Source: Bubalus kerabau | Taxonomy: Eukaryota > Chordata > Mammalia > Artiodactyla > Bovidae | NCBI RefSeq assembly: GCF_029407905.1 | Contig: NC_073642.1 | Coordinates: 7,998,001-8,062,000 of the forward strand | Length of the DNA: 64,000 nt | Direction: 5' to 3' | In this document: in pieces, positions 47,119-57,972 of the stretch | Layout: each line of letters begins with the position of its first letter | How positions within the stretch are numbered: the stretch's first letter is position 1 | Program-made: the position numbers and the translations under genes | The notes under the pieces: generated by a model | The model's input: the letters and a program-made list of their open reading frames with translations, nothing else | Database searches by the model: none | Told to the model about the DNA's origin: nothing

Positions 47119-47933
47119 TGAACTGGCAGTTTAGTACCAAATAAGAAATTATGTCAAAACAATACTCAAGAAGCAACTTTAGAAAAAGAACTAAAATAAA
47201 GCCCATATTTAATTTTTATATTAATTTTGTAAAAATACAAATATTTCCAATAATAGTGTGACAGCACTTTGGAACACTATTTACCTAGAGCAATGTTTAC
47301 TCCCAACTATGTTCACAAGACCACCAGTTTAGAGGGGTGTCATGTTCAAATAGGTTTAGGAAAAAGTACATGCTATACTCGGAGAAGGCAATGGCACCCC
47401 ACTCCAGTACTGCTTATTATAATACACACTAGCTTTTTAAAGAACAGTTATCCAGTCAGGAAACCCAATTCAATTGTGAATCACCAAAAGTTTCCCATTT
47501 ATGTGGCCATGGTATACTTTTTTCACAGAGCGTATAGAGAAAGTTTAGAAAACGCTGACAATCAGCATTTAAGGCATGTTTTCCCCCATGTACTCTATAA
47601 GCAAGGTCTAATACTCAAAATAGTAGCAGTAGCAACCTTTTTTCTTTTTTTACTTTTGTATAGGAAAAGAAAAAAAGAATTATGTTGCATTCTGCTCAAG
47701 AGAAAGAAAATTAAAATGTGCTGCCAAACTCTGGCTTTAATACTTGTGGTCATTGTGACACATGTATACATACGGCATTGGAAAGACTCTGATTATCATA
47801 ACCTTATGCTGTCAGCTTAAAAAGCATTTCCCTGACATCCAAGCCTCAGCCACGGTCTTTTCAATACAATTTTTCACATATTTTATTATATTCTTGAAGC
47901 CCTTCTGAAGAATGTTCAGAGAATTGTACAATT
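47119..47933. other. LRRC28 intron with a 30-bp BOV-A2 head
   Basis: At 47380-47410 there is an isolated copy of the BOV-A2 5' end (GGAGAAGGCAATGGCACCCC plus ACTCCAGTACT) with no body or tail. A 183-codon plus-strand frame at 47269-47820 crosses it; the frame has no recognisable domain and includes low-complexity hydrophobic and lysine/arginine-rich text from AT-rich DNA, so I do not call a gene. Confidence 0.6.
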
Positions 47934-47944
47934 AAGTCTTGTCT

Positions 47945-48203
47945 GCTAAGTCTGCTGCTAAGTCGCTTCAGTCATTCCAGAGATGGCAGCCCACCAGGCT
48001 CCCCCATCCCTGGGATTCTCCAGGCAAGAACACTGGAGTGGGTTGCCATTTCCCTCTCCAATGCATGAAAGTGAGAAGTGAAAGTGAAGTCGCTCAGTCG
48101 TGTCCGACTCCTAGCGACCCCATGGACTGCAGCCCACCAGGCTCCTCCGTCCATGGAATTTTCCAGGCAAGAGTACTGGAGTGGGGTGCCATTGCCTTCT
48201 CCA
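47945..48203 (-). mobile_element. BOV-A2 SINE with small internal deletion, antisense
   Basis: A dimeric BOV-A2. About 20 bp of the tail-proximal unit are missing (plus strand CTTCAGTCATTCCAGAGATG). AAGTCTTGTCT at 47934-47944 and AAGTCTTATCT at 48204-48214 form a TSD with one mismatch. Confidence 0.93.
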
Positions 48204-48214
48204 AAGTCTTATCT

Positions 48215-48595
48215 AATCTATCTTAATAATTCTGTCCCATCAACCATCAACTTTACGCTTTCTTCCTTCTAGGCAAACAGGCATTTCAGCCCTTTATGGG
48301 TCATACTGCCATTATAGCACTAGCAATTTTAAAGTTTTTATTTTTTTTAATAAAATATAGAATAAGCCATATCCATGATCTCTCCAAATCCTTCCACAAG
48401 TAGATGATTTTCATTATTCTCAGACAAACAGCTTCTACCGTGAAAATTCTTCAGAACAAAGTTGCAAACAGACAACTAATAAATGAAAGTAAAAAGGAAA
48501 AAAGGCAATCCTGGCTTGAAATTACTCAAGAAAAATATGGGTACAACTACTGTTCAAATAATCATTAGTATCTTTTTGTATTCACTTTCATTAAT
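48215..48595. other. Intronic spacer between two BOV-A2 copies
   Basis: AT-rich sequence; nothing recognised. Confidence 0.55.
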
Positions 48596-48606
48596 AGCAA
48601 CACTAT

Positions 48607-48882
48607 GCTGCTGCTGCTGCTAAGTCGCTTCACTCATGTCTGACTCTGTGCGACCCCATAGATGGCAGCCCACCAGGCTCTCCCATCCCCGGGATTCTCC
48701 ACGCAAGAACACTGGAGTGGGTTGCCATTTCCTTCTCCAATGCATGAAAGTGAAAAGTGAAAGTGAAGTTGCTCAGTCGTGTCCGATTCCTAGCGACCCT
48801 ATGGACTGCAGCCTACCAGGCTCCTCCGACCATGGGATTTTCCAGGCAAGAGTACTGGAGTGGGGTGCCATTGCCTTCTCCG
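48607..48882 (-). mobile_element. BOV-A2 dimeric SINE, antisense
   Basis: Both units and the tail (plus-strand GCTGCTGCTGCTGCTAAG) are present. AGCAACACTAT at 48596-48606 and AGTAACAGTAT at 48883-48893 are a probable TSD with two mismatches. Confidence 0.93.
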
Positions 48883-49026
48883 AGTAACAGTATATATGAC
48901 AAAAATTATATTTTACAAGTGACTAAACACAGTCACTACAAACTTTATAAAAGGTTTACTGGTTGAGCAAATACAGCATTAGAACAGGGTAGTGTGAAGA
49001 GCTTGATGAAGTCTCTCCACCAAAAA

Positions 49027-49260
49027 TGAGCATGCACGTGTGTATACTAAGTCACTTCAGTCATGTCCAACTCTTTATGACCCCATAGACTGTAGCCCAG
49101 CCAGGTTTCTCTCTTCATGAGGATTCTCCCGGCAAGAATACTGGAGTGGGCTGCCATGCCTTTCTCCAGGGGATCTTCCCAACCCAAGGGATGGAATCTG
49201 AGTCTCTTATGTCTCCTGCAGTGGCAGGCGAGTTCTTTACAACTAGCACCACATGGGAAG
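49027..49260 (-). mobile_element. Bov-tA SINE, full length, antisense
   Basis: It reads from the tRNA-derived head (plus-strand CACCACATGGGAAG at the right end) to a tail of alternating TG/CA at 49027-49050. CCAAAAA at 49020-49026 and 49261-49267 is a TSD. The copy is diverged. Confidence 0.9.
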
Positions 49261-49267
49261 CCAAAAA

Positions 49268-51120
49268 CAGTGGACAAAACTGTGTAAAAAACAACTATTT
49301 CAGGGCTCCAGAAATCAACCAAAGGCAGACAATGAATTCAGAATCGTTTATTCTTGAAAGTCTGTTAAAAGTTTCATTCCAAAACAGTGGGAGTTTATAA
49401 ACTTTTCTGGCTTGATGCGACCCTCTCGCATTCTATCCCCAAGTTCAATCTCAAGAATGTTAGTTTATCAGAGCAAGACTGACTATGAAAATAAGCAGCT
49501 TCACGTTCAGAGGGGGCATCCTTGATTTAGGGCAGAGAACAAAACCCCACATCTTTTTCAGCTAAAATTGGCAAACACTGTAGGAAAAGAATGAAGCAAA
49601 CACAGAACATCTGATTTGTTAGCCTGGAATTGCAGTCCCAGTGAGAGTGGGGGTGGGGAGGTTGAACATTCAGGAATTGAACTGGGAGCTTATGGAGGTA
49701 AGAGAGCCAAGCAAGTGTTAGATATGCTCTCCAGCAGTCCTGAGACAACTAGGAAACTATCTGGATGTGCAGGGGAGATGCAGGCAAGGGAGTCCATGGA
49801 AAGTAAAAGCCAAGGCAGATGAAGTAACTGATTGACTCTGAATGCACTTCTCAATCCAAACACATTTCAAACAGCAAAGACTTATATGCTTGACATGTTT
49901 GAAGAAACATTTTAAAATCAGTGGCTCCCCCAAACTATACAGACATAGTGACAACACTAGATAACCAGGTTAAAAGAAATAAAAATAAGAATAAAATCAC
50001 AGCAGAGCCATCAGAGGCTACAAACTACAGCAAGGAAAGAGTCTCCACTTTTAAACCCAAAGTAACAAAAAATAAATAAAAACAGCTCTCAGAAAAATAA
50101 ATAAAAATCCAAAGTTGCTATATTACCTGCATCTGATATACTACCTAAATTTCCAGTTTTCACCACCAACAAAAATATAAGATATGCAAAGAAACAGAAA
50201 TCTGTGACTCATAGCCAGGAGAAGGGTGTGGGGGAAGCAGTCAACAGAAACACTCTAATAGGTCCAGATGTTAAAGTTGGCAAAGATATCAAAGAAGCTG
50301 TTACAAATGTGTTTAAAGAAGTTATGTCCAAAAATTAAACAAAAATATGATGACAATGATTCAATAAATAGAAAATCTAAATAGAAAAATACAAGCCATA
50401 AAAAGAACCAAAGACCGGTTCTAAAACATACAATACAGTAACTGAAATGAAAAAATTATTAGAGGGTCTCAGGAGGAGATTTGAGGTGGAGGAAAGAAAT
50501 CAGTAAACTCAAAGACATATCAATAGAAATCATCAAATCTGCAGAGTAGAGAGAAAAAAAAATCCAGCAAAAACTACACGTAGGATACAATCACATGCAT
50601 AACAGGAGTCTCAGAAGAGGAGAAAAAACATGTGAAAAAACAATGGCTATAGATGTCTCATATTTGATGAAAAACATTCATCTACAGATCAAAGAAGTTC
50701 AATGAATTCCAAGTAGGATAAACACAGAGATCAACACCTAGACTGACCGTAGGCAAATTGATGCGAGACAAATACAAACAAAATCTTGAAAGTCACAAGA
50801 GAAAAAGTGACTCATACACACAGAAGAGTAACAATATAATTAAAAGTTAATTCCTCATCAGAAATCACATATAAGTGAGAAGACAGTGAAATGACATGTT
50901 TAAAACGCTGAAAGAAAAAAAAGGTTAATCAAGAGTTATATATAGGGCTATACCACTCTTCAGAAATAAAGTCATAGACAAGACATTTCCAGATAAACAA
51001 GGAATGAGAAAATCAGGTGCTAATAGAACAATCCTATTAGAAATATTAAAGGAAGCCTCTAGAGCTGAAAAAAATGACACCAGATGGTAAATAAACCAAC
51101 AGGAAGGGAAGTTTTTTTGA
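49268..51120 (+). mobile_element. Old L1 5' leader and ORF1 region, sense
   Basis: The landmarks are AAAGAAGCTGTTACAAATGT, TCTCAGAAGAGGAGAAAAAA, GATCAAAGAAGTTCAATGAA, GACAAGACATTTCCAGATAA and AATATTAAAGGAAGCCTCTA, which follow the L1 ORF1 order. The start is uncertain; the part before 49450 may be unrelated. No open ORF1 remains. Confidence 0.62.
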
Positions 51121-51803
51121 GACGGCGTATGATCAATCCTGGAGAATGATCTACATGTGCTATAAAAGAGTACATATTCTCCTCTTCTTATGTGGAGAAA
51201 TACATTTAAGTTGGTCAATAGTGTTGTACAAGTTTTCTATATCCTGAGTTTTTGTTCTATTAGATGAAAAGAAAGGAGTATTAAAATCTTCAACTATAAT
51301 TGTTTAGTTGTAAATTTGCCCTTTTAATTCTATCATTTTCTGCAAAATGTATTTTGAGTCTCAATAGTTAGGTGGATAAACATTTATAACAGTACATATT
51401 CTTGACACATTGATCCTTTTATCATTATGAATTTTCCCTGTTTAACTCCAGTAATGCTTTTTATCTTAATGTCTATTTTGTCTGTTCTCAAAATAGTTAC
51501 TGTACCTAATACTGTCTGCAAGATATGTCTTTTCTCTTTTTATTTTCAACTTATTTGAACCTACTCAACCTATTTCAATTGATCTGGCTCTAAACTATGT
51601 CTCTTTTGATAAGATATAGTTGGATCGTGCTTTTTTATCAAGTTGGAAATTTTCTGCCTTTTGATTGCAGTGTTTATACCACTCACACTTAATGCAATTA
51701 TTGATAAGACTATATTTATATCTGTGACTTTAATATTTTTATTATGTCTCATGTCTTATTTTTCCTTTCCTTTATTAATATCTTTTGGCTTATGTAAGTA
51801 GTT

Positions 51804-52158
51804 GGAGAAGACTGTTGAGAGTCCCTTGGACTGCAAGGAGATCCAACCAGTCCATTCTAATGGAGATCAGCCCTGGGATTTCTTTGGAAGGAATGATGCT
51901 AAAGCTGAAACTCCAGTACTTTGGCCACCTCATGCGAAGAGTTGACTCATTGGAAAAGACTCTGATGCTGGAAGGGATTGGCGGCAGGAGGAGAAGGGGA
52001 CGACAGAGGATGAGATGGCTGGATGGCATCACTGACTCGATGGACATGAGTCTGAGTGAACTTCGGGAGTTGGTGATGGACAAGGAGGCCTGATGTGCTG
52101 CAATTCATGGGGTCACAAAGAGTCGGACAAGACTGAGTGACTGAACTGAACTGAACTG
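51804..52158 (+). mobile_element. Short BovB 3' fragment with type B body and GAACT tail
   Basis: It is open in the C-terminal BovB frame for most of its length (51785-52093). It has the type B GGGATTTCTTTGGAAGGAAT but ends with GAACTGAACTGAACTGAA. AAGTAGTT at 51796-51803 and 52159-52166 is the TSD. Confidence 0.93.
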
Positions 52159-52284
52159 AAGTAGTTTTTACATGCTATTTTAACTGACTGTTAATTTTCT
52201 AGCTATACTTCTTGAGCGATTTTCTTAGTGGCTGTTCTAGGGGATACAATACACATCATCAACTCATAACAATATATTTCAGGT

Positions 52285-52464
52285 GACCCCATGGACTACA
52301 CAGTCCATGGAATTCTCCAGGCCAGAATACTGGAATTCTCCAGGCCAGAGTACTGGAGTGGGTAGACTTTCCCTTCTCCAGGGGATTTTCCCAACCCAGG
52401 GATTGAACCCAGGTCTCCCACATTGCAGGTGGATTCTTTACCAGCTGAGCCACAAGGGAAGCCC
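52285..52464 (-). mobile_element. Bov-tA SINE with 23-bp tandem duplication, antisense
   Basis: It reads from head (plus-strand GAGCCACAAGGGAAGCCC) to a truncated 3' body. ATATTTCAGGT at 52274-52284 and 52465-52475 is a perfect TSD. AATTCTCCAGGCCAG with its following ATACTGG or GTACTGG is present twice in tandem at about 52311-52357. Confidence 0.93.
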
Positions 52465-52491
52465 ATATTTCAGGTTAATACTAGCTTAACT

Positions 52492-54192
52492 TTTATCTGC
52501 TGTGAAAGTGCTGCACTAAATATGGCAGCATATTTGGAAAACTCAGCAGTGGCCACAGGACTGGTAAAGGTCAGTTTTCATTCCAATCCCAAAGAAAGGC
52601 AATGCCAAACAATTTTCAAACCACTGCACAATTGCACTCATCTCATATGCTAGCAAAGAAATGCTCAAAATCCTCCAGGCAAAGCTTCAACAGTATGTGA
52701 ACTGTGAACTTCCAGATGTTAAAGCTGGATTTTAAAAAGGCAGAGGAACCAGAGATCAAATTGCCAACATCCAATGGATCATCGAAAAAGCAAGAAGTTC
52801 CAGAAAAACATCTATTTCTGCTTTATTGACTACACCAAAGCCTTTGATTGTGTGGATCACAATAAACTGTGGAAAATTCTGAAAGAGATGAATTAAAATT
52901 CCTATCTACTTCCTGAAAAATCTGTATGCAGGTCAAGAAGCAACAGTTAGAAATGGACATGGAACAACAGACTGGTTCCAAATAGGGAATGGAGTACATC
53001 AAGGCTGCATATTGTCACCCTGCTTATTTAACTTATATGCAGAGTACATCATGTGAAATGCTGGGCTGGATGAAGCACAAGCTGGAATCAAGACTTCTGG
53101 GAGAAATATCATAACCTAAGATATGCAAGGGAGAAGGCAATGGCAACTCACTCCAGTACTCTTGCCTGGAAAATCCCATGGACAGAGGAGCCTGGTAGGC
53201 TGCAGTCCATGGGGTCTCGAAGAGTCGGACACGACTGAGCGACTTCACTTTCACTTTTCACTTTCCTGCATTGGAGAAGGAAATGGCAACCCACTCCAGT
53301 GTTCTTGCCTGGAGAATCCCAGGGACGGGGGAGCCTGGTGGGCTGCCATCTATGGGGTCCCACAGAGTTGGACACGACTGAAGCGACTTAGCAGCAGCAG
53401 CAGCAAGATATGCAGATGACACAACGATTATGGCAGAAAGTGAAGAAGAACTAAAGAGCCTCTTGATGAAAGTAAAAGAGGAGAGTGAAAAAGTTGGCTT
53501 AAAGCTCAACATTCAGAAAACTAAGATCATGGCATCTGGTCCCATCACTCATGGCAAATAGATGGGGAAAAAATGGAAAGAGTGAGAGACTTTATTTTGT
53601 TGGGCTCCAAAATCACTGCAGATGGTGACTGCAGCCATGAAATTAAAAAGATGCTTGCTCCTTGGAAGAAAAGCTATGACCAACGTACACAGCATATTAA
53701 AAAGCAGAGACACTGCTTTACCAAAAAAGGTCCATCTAGTCAAAGCTATGGTTTTTCCAGTATTCAGGTATGGACATGAGTTGTACTATAAAGAAAGCTG
53801 AGGGCTGAAGAATTGGTGCTATTGAACTGTGGCGTTGGAGAAGACTCTCGAGAGTCCCTTGGACTGCAAGGAAATCCAACCAGTCCATCCTAAAGGAAAT
53901 CAGTCCTGAATATTCATTGGAAGGACTGATGCTGAAGCTGAAGCTCCAACACTTTAGCCACCTGATGCAAAGAACCTGACTCACTGGAAAAGACCCTGAT
54001 GCTGGGAAAGATTGAAGGTGGGAGGAGAAGGGGATGATAGAGGACGAGATGGTTGGATGGCATCACTGACTCCATGGACATGAGTTTGAGCAAGCTCCAG
54101 GACTTGGTGATGGACAGGGAAGCCTGGCATGCTGCAGTCCATGGGGTTGCAAAGAGTCAGATACAACTGAGTGACTGAACTGAACTGAACTG
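52492..54192 (+). mobile_element. 5'-truncated BovB LINE, type A, interrupted by BOV-A2
   Basis: It starts in the RT fingers near GCTGTGAAAGTGCTGCACTA and ends GAACTGAACTGAACTG. ACTAGCTTAACT at 52480-52491 and ACTAGTTTAACT at 54193-54204 form a 12-bp TSD with one mismatch. The frame is heavily broken. A BOV-A2 divides it just before the YADD codons. Confidence 0.92.
53128..53404 (+). mobile_element. BOV-A2 dimeric SINE nested in BovB, sense
   Basis: Full dimer from GGGAGAAGGCAATGGCAACT to GACTTAGCAGCAGCAGCAG. AAGATATGCA at 53118-53127 and 53405-53414 is a perfect TSD; removal restores the BovB YADD region AAGATATGCAGATGAC. It is one of the least diverged SINEs in the window. Confidence 0.96.
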
Positions 54193-54205
54193 ACTAGTTT
54201 AACTG

Positions 54206-54432
54206 TGGGCTTCCCAGGTGGTGCTAGTGGTAAAGAATCCGCCTATCAATGCAGGTAGACCTTAAGAGACACGGGTTCAATCCCTGGGTCAGGGTGATTC
54301 CCTGAAGGAGAGCATGGCAACCTAAACCAGTATTCTTGCCTGGAGAATCCCTATGGACAGAAAAGCCTGGCAGGCTACGTATGGTCCATAGGGTTTCAAA
54401 TAGTCGGCCATGACTGAAGTGACTTAACATGC
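54206..54432 (+). mobile_element. Bov-tA SINE, full length, sense
   Basis: Head GGGCTTCCCAGGTGGTGCTA, B-box-like GGTTCAATCC, body, and a 3' end reading CATGACTGAAGTGACTTAAC. The right flank CTAGCTTAATTATGG resembles the left flank CTAGTTTAACTGTG, so a diverged TSD is likely. The copy sits directly between two BovB insertions. Confidence 0.9.
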
Positions 54433-54450
54433 CCTAGCTTAATTATGGTA

Positions 54451-56983
54451 AAATCTATGCCCCAACCAGTAACGCTGAAGAAGCTGAAGTTGAACGGTTC
54501 TATGAAGACCTACAAGACCTTTTAGAACTAACACCCAAAAAAGATGTCCTTTTCATTATAGGGGACTGGAATGCAAAAGCAGGAAGTCAAGAAACACCTG
54601 GAGTAACAGGCAAATTTGGCCTTGGAATGCAGAATGAAGCAAGGCTAATAGAGTTTTGCCAAGAAAATGCACTGGTCATAACAAACACCCTCTTCCAACA
54701 ACACAAGAGAAGACCCTACACGTGGACATCACCAGATGGTCAACACCGAAATCAGATTGATTATATTCTTTGCAGCCAAAGATGGAGAAGCTCTATACAC
54801 TCAGCAAAAACAAGACCAGGAGCTGACTGTGGCTCAGATCATGAACTCCTTATTGCCAAATTCAGACTTAAATTGAAGAAAGTAGGGAAAACCACTAGAC
54901 CATTCAGGTATGACCTAAATCAAATCCCTCATGCTTATACAGTGGAAGTGAGCAATAGATTCAAGGGCCTAGATCTGATAGATAGAGTGCCTGATGAACT
55001 ATGGAATGAGGTTCATGACATTGTACAGGAGACAGGGATCAAGACCATCCCCATGGAAAAGAAATGCAAAAAAGCAAAATGGCTGCCTGGGGAGGCCCTA
55101 CAAATAGCTGTGAAAAGAAGAGAAGCGAAAAGCTAAGGAGAAAAGGAAAGATATAAACATCTGAATGCAGAGTTCCAAAGAAGAGCAAGAAGAGATAAGA
55201 AAGCCTTCTTCAGCGATCAACGCAAAGAAATAGAGGAAAACAAAAGAATGGGAAAGACTAGGGATCTTGTCAAGAAAATCACAGATACCAAAGGAACATT
55301 TCATGCAAAGATGGGCTCGATAAAGGACACAAATGGTATGGATCTAACAGAAGTAGAAGATATTAAGAAGAGATGGCAAGAATACACAGAAGAACTGTAC
55401 AAAAAAGATCTTAACAACCCAGATAATCACGATGGTGTGATCACTGACCTAGAGCCAGACATCCTGGAATGTGAAGTCAAGTGAGCCTTAGAAAGCATCA
55501 CTACGAACAAAGCTAGTGGAGGTGATGGAATTCCAGTGGAGCTATTCCAAATCCTGAAAGATGATGCTGTGAAAGTGCTGTACTCAATATGCCAGCAAAT
55601 TTGGAAACCTCAGCAGTGGCCACAGGACTGGAAAAGGTCAGTTTTCATTCCAATCCCAAAGAAAGGCAATGCCAAAGAATGCTCAAATTACCACACAATT
55701 GCACTTATCTCACACGCTAGTAAAGTAATGCTCAAAATTCTCCAAGCCAGGCTTCAGCAATATGTGAACCGTGAACTTCCTGATGTTCAAGCTGGTTTTA
55801 GAAAAGGCAGAGGAACCAGAGATCAAATTGCCAACATCCGCTGGATCATGGAAAAAGCAAGAGAGTTCCAGAAAAACATCTATTTCTGCTTTATTGACTA
55901 TGCCAAAGCCTTTGACTGTGTGCATCACAATAAACTGTGGAAAATTCTGAAAGAGATGGGAATACTAGACCACCTGATTTGCCTCTTGAGAAATCTGTAT
56001 GCAGGTCAGGAAGCAACAGTTAGAACCAAACATGGAACAACAGACTGGTTCCAAATAGGAAAAGGAGTTCGTCAAGGCGGTATATGGTCACTCTGCTTCT
56101 TTAACTTATATGCAGAGTACATCATGAGAAACGCTGGGCTGGAAGAAGCACAAGCTGGAATCAAGATTGCCGGGAGAAATATCAATAACCTCAGATAGGC
56201 AGATGACACCACCCTTATGGCAGAAAGTGAAGAGGAACTCAAAAGCCTCTTGATGAGAGTGAAAGTGGAGAGTGAAAAAGTTGGCTTAAAGCTCAGCATT
56301 CAGAAAACGAAGATCATGGCATCTGGTCCAATCACTTCATGGCAAATAGATGGGGAAACAGTGGAAACAGTGTCAGACTTTATTTTTCGGGGCTCCAAAA
56401 TCACTGTAGATGGTGATTGCAGCCATGAAATTAAAAGACGCTTACTCCTTGGAAGGAAAGTTATGTCCAACCTAGACAGCATATTCAAAAGCAGAGACAT
56501 TACTTTGCCAAAAAAGGTTCATCTAGTCAAGGCTATGGTTTTTCCAGTGGTCATGTATGGATGTGAGAGTTGGACTGTGAAGAAGGCTGAGTGCTGAAGA
56601 ATTGATGCTTTTGAACTGTGGTGTTGGAGAAGACTCTTGAGAGTCCCTTAGACTGCAAGGAGATCCAACCAGTCCATTCCGAAGGAGATCAGCCCTGGGA
56701 TTTCTTTGGAAGGAATGATACTAAAGCTGAAACTCCAGTACTTTGGCCATCTCCTGCGAAGAGTTGACTCATTGGAAAAGACTCTGATGCTGGCAGGGAT
56801 TGGGGGCAGGAGGAGAAGGGGACGACAGAGGATGAGATGGCTGGATGGCATCACTGACTCGATGGACGTGAGTCTCAGTGAACTCCGGGGAGTTGGTGAT
56901 GGACAGGGTGGCCTGGCGTGCTGTGATGGGGTCGCAAAGAGTTGGACATGACTGAGCGACTGATCTGATCTGATCTGATAGCA
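54451..56983 (+). mobile_element. BovB LINE, type B, endonuclease and RT present
   Basis: It begins in the endonuclease region (TCTATGCCCCAACCAGTAAC) and ends with a (GATCT)n tail at about 56965-56983. It covers about 2.5 kb of the element. No clear TSD was found. A few lesions break the frame (described under the ORF entry). It is less diverged than the type A copies. Confidence 0.94.
54627..56597 (+). pseudogene. BovB endonuclease-RT ORF with four nonsense codons
   Basis: The endonuclease C-terminal half (54627-55136) has YTWTSPDGQHRNQIDYIL and GADCGSDHELL; the SDH motif is characteristic of APE-type endonucleases. The frame stops with TAA at 55134-55136, then continues in the same phase (55248-55484, TGA after CEVK), through the RT palm (FCFIDYAKAFDCVHH) in 55536-56198. 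There TAG at 56196-56198 replaces the catalytic tyrosine codon of YADD. The remaining part, open at 56217-56597, ends in a TGA at 56595-56597 within KKAEC. All segments share one phase, so the copy is dead through point changes, not frameshifts, up to there. Confidence 0.88.
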
Positions 56984-57130
56984 ACTTTGCTCCAATGTAG
57001 CTCCATTTCCATCTTTCTCATGGTTATAACTATTGCTTTAAGAAACTTTTATGTTTTCTTAAAAGTAATTAAGAGATATACATCAAGCCTTTTGTATTTC
57101 CCATGCAATTATCATGTCTATTAGACCATA

Positions 57131-57549
57131 TATTTGGATGTGTTGGAAACTGTTTTGGTGAAGAGTCAAATAGTATATATTTTAGGCTCTGCAGGTCACA
57201 TACAGTATCTGCTGCTTATTATTGATTTTGTCTCAATTTCGTGGAAAAATAACTGACATATAAGTTTAAGGCATACACTATGATGGTTTGATTTATATAT
57301 AGGATAAAAGTCATTACCACAATAGATTCAACTAACATCCATCTTCTCACAGATACAATTTAAAAAAAGAAATAAGAAAAAAGGCAAAAAAATATATTCA
57401 TGTGAGAACGAACTCAGGATTTACTCTCTTAACAACTTACTCATATATTGTATAGCAGTATACACAATATATACATAAATATAACTTGCTTGTCATTGCT
57501 CTTGTTATTATAATCATACTTAATGGCTTGCCTGCAGGACCCTACCCCT
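57131..57549. other. Intronic sequence with a possible hAT scrap
   Basis: AGTATATATTTTAGGCTCTG and CAGGTCACATACAGTATCTG at 57171-57212 resemble the reverse complement of the hAT-like remnant at 35612-35838. The rest is AT-rich and unrecognised. Confidence 0.4.
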
Positions 57550-57552
57550 TTC

Positions 57553-57635
57553 AGTTCAGTTCAGTTCAGTCACTCAGTCCTGTCTGACTCTGCAACCCCA
57601 TGGGCTGCAGCACACCGGGCTTTCCCTCTCCTGGA
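57553..57635 (-). mobile_element. BovB 3' tail scrap, antisense
   Basis: The plus strand starts with (TTCAG)n, i.e. a GAACT-type tail, followed by TCACTCAGTCCTGTCTGACT and GGGCTGCAGCACACCGGGCT. It is about 80 bp and diverged. It directly abuts the LTR-like segment. Confidence 0.85.
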
Positions 57636-57970
57636 CTGTAAACTAAAGTGCCCGTGTTCAGTTCATGGAGAGAGTTTGTCCCTGCCCACCTGAGAATAGA
57701 GGAGATTAACATACCCCTTCCAAAGACCGGTCACTCCCTTGAAGATGTTTTGCAAGACTGAAGATCCTTTCATTGCACTTCCCCACTGCCTCCTTCAATT
57801 CTGCCTTTTGACTTTAGCTCCTCATTGCTTCTATCTCTCTGATCTATAAAAAAACCTGGCATCCAGACCCAAATAAGATGGTTGTTTTGAGGCGCTAGCC
57901 TGCCATCTTCTGTTTGCTGGCTCCCTGATGAAAGTCTCTTTCTTGCCTCAAAAAAAAAAAAAAAAAAAAA
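57636..57970 (+). mobile_element. Endogenous retrovirus LTR-like segment ending in 21 A residues
   Basis: The segment has a TATA-type element (CTATAAAAAAACC at about 57844), then GAGGCGCTAGCCTGCCATCT, CTGGCTCCCTGATGAAAGTC and TTTCTTGCCTCA, a layout typical of ruminant ERV LTR U3-R regions with a degenerate polyadenylation signal. An A-run at 57950-57970 follows straight after the R-like end. No gag, pol or env sequence is present. The LTR family is not assigned, and the 5' boundary next to the BovB scrap is uncertain. Confidence 0.6.
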
Positions 57971-57972
57971 TG

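Larger units (their letters stand above)
51170..57130 (-). mobile_element. Old L1 ORF2 region, antisense, host of an insertion nest
   Basis: L1 landmarks in reverse complement are visible at 51230-51790 (CCCTGTTTAACTCCAGTAAT, TTTTGATTGCAGTGTTTATA), 52167-52273 (GCTGTTCTAGGGGATACAAT), 52476-52491 and 56984-57130 (TAACTATTGCTTTAAGAAAC). Between these pieces sit five separate insertions totalling about 4.9 kb, listed individually. Confidence 0.7.

Noticed and set aside
47269..47820. 183-codon plus-strand frame
   Set aside because: It crosses an orphan BOV-A2 head, has no recognisable domain, and consists of AT-rich low-complexity text. There is no splice or promoter context, so I treat it as chance.
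48636..48887. Frames of 60-96 codons recurring at 15417, 47939, 48636, 53148 and 58771 with text such as GILQARTLEWVAISF
   Set aside because: They look like a protein family but are translations of BOV-A2 SINEs.
34417..51000. Upstream LRRC28 exons on the minus strand
   Set aside because: I searched by eye for sequences encoding the expected preceding LRR segments and their donor sites and found none, so no further exon is claimed.
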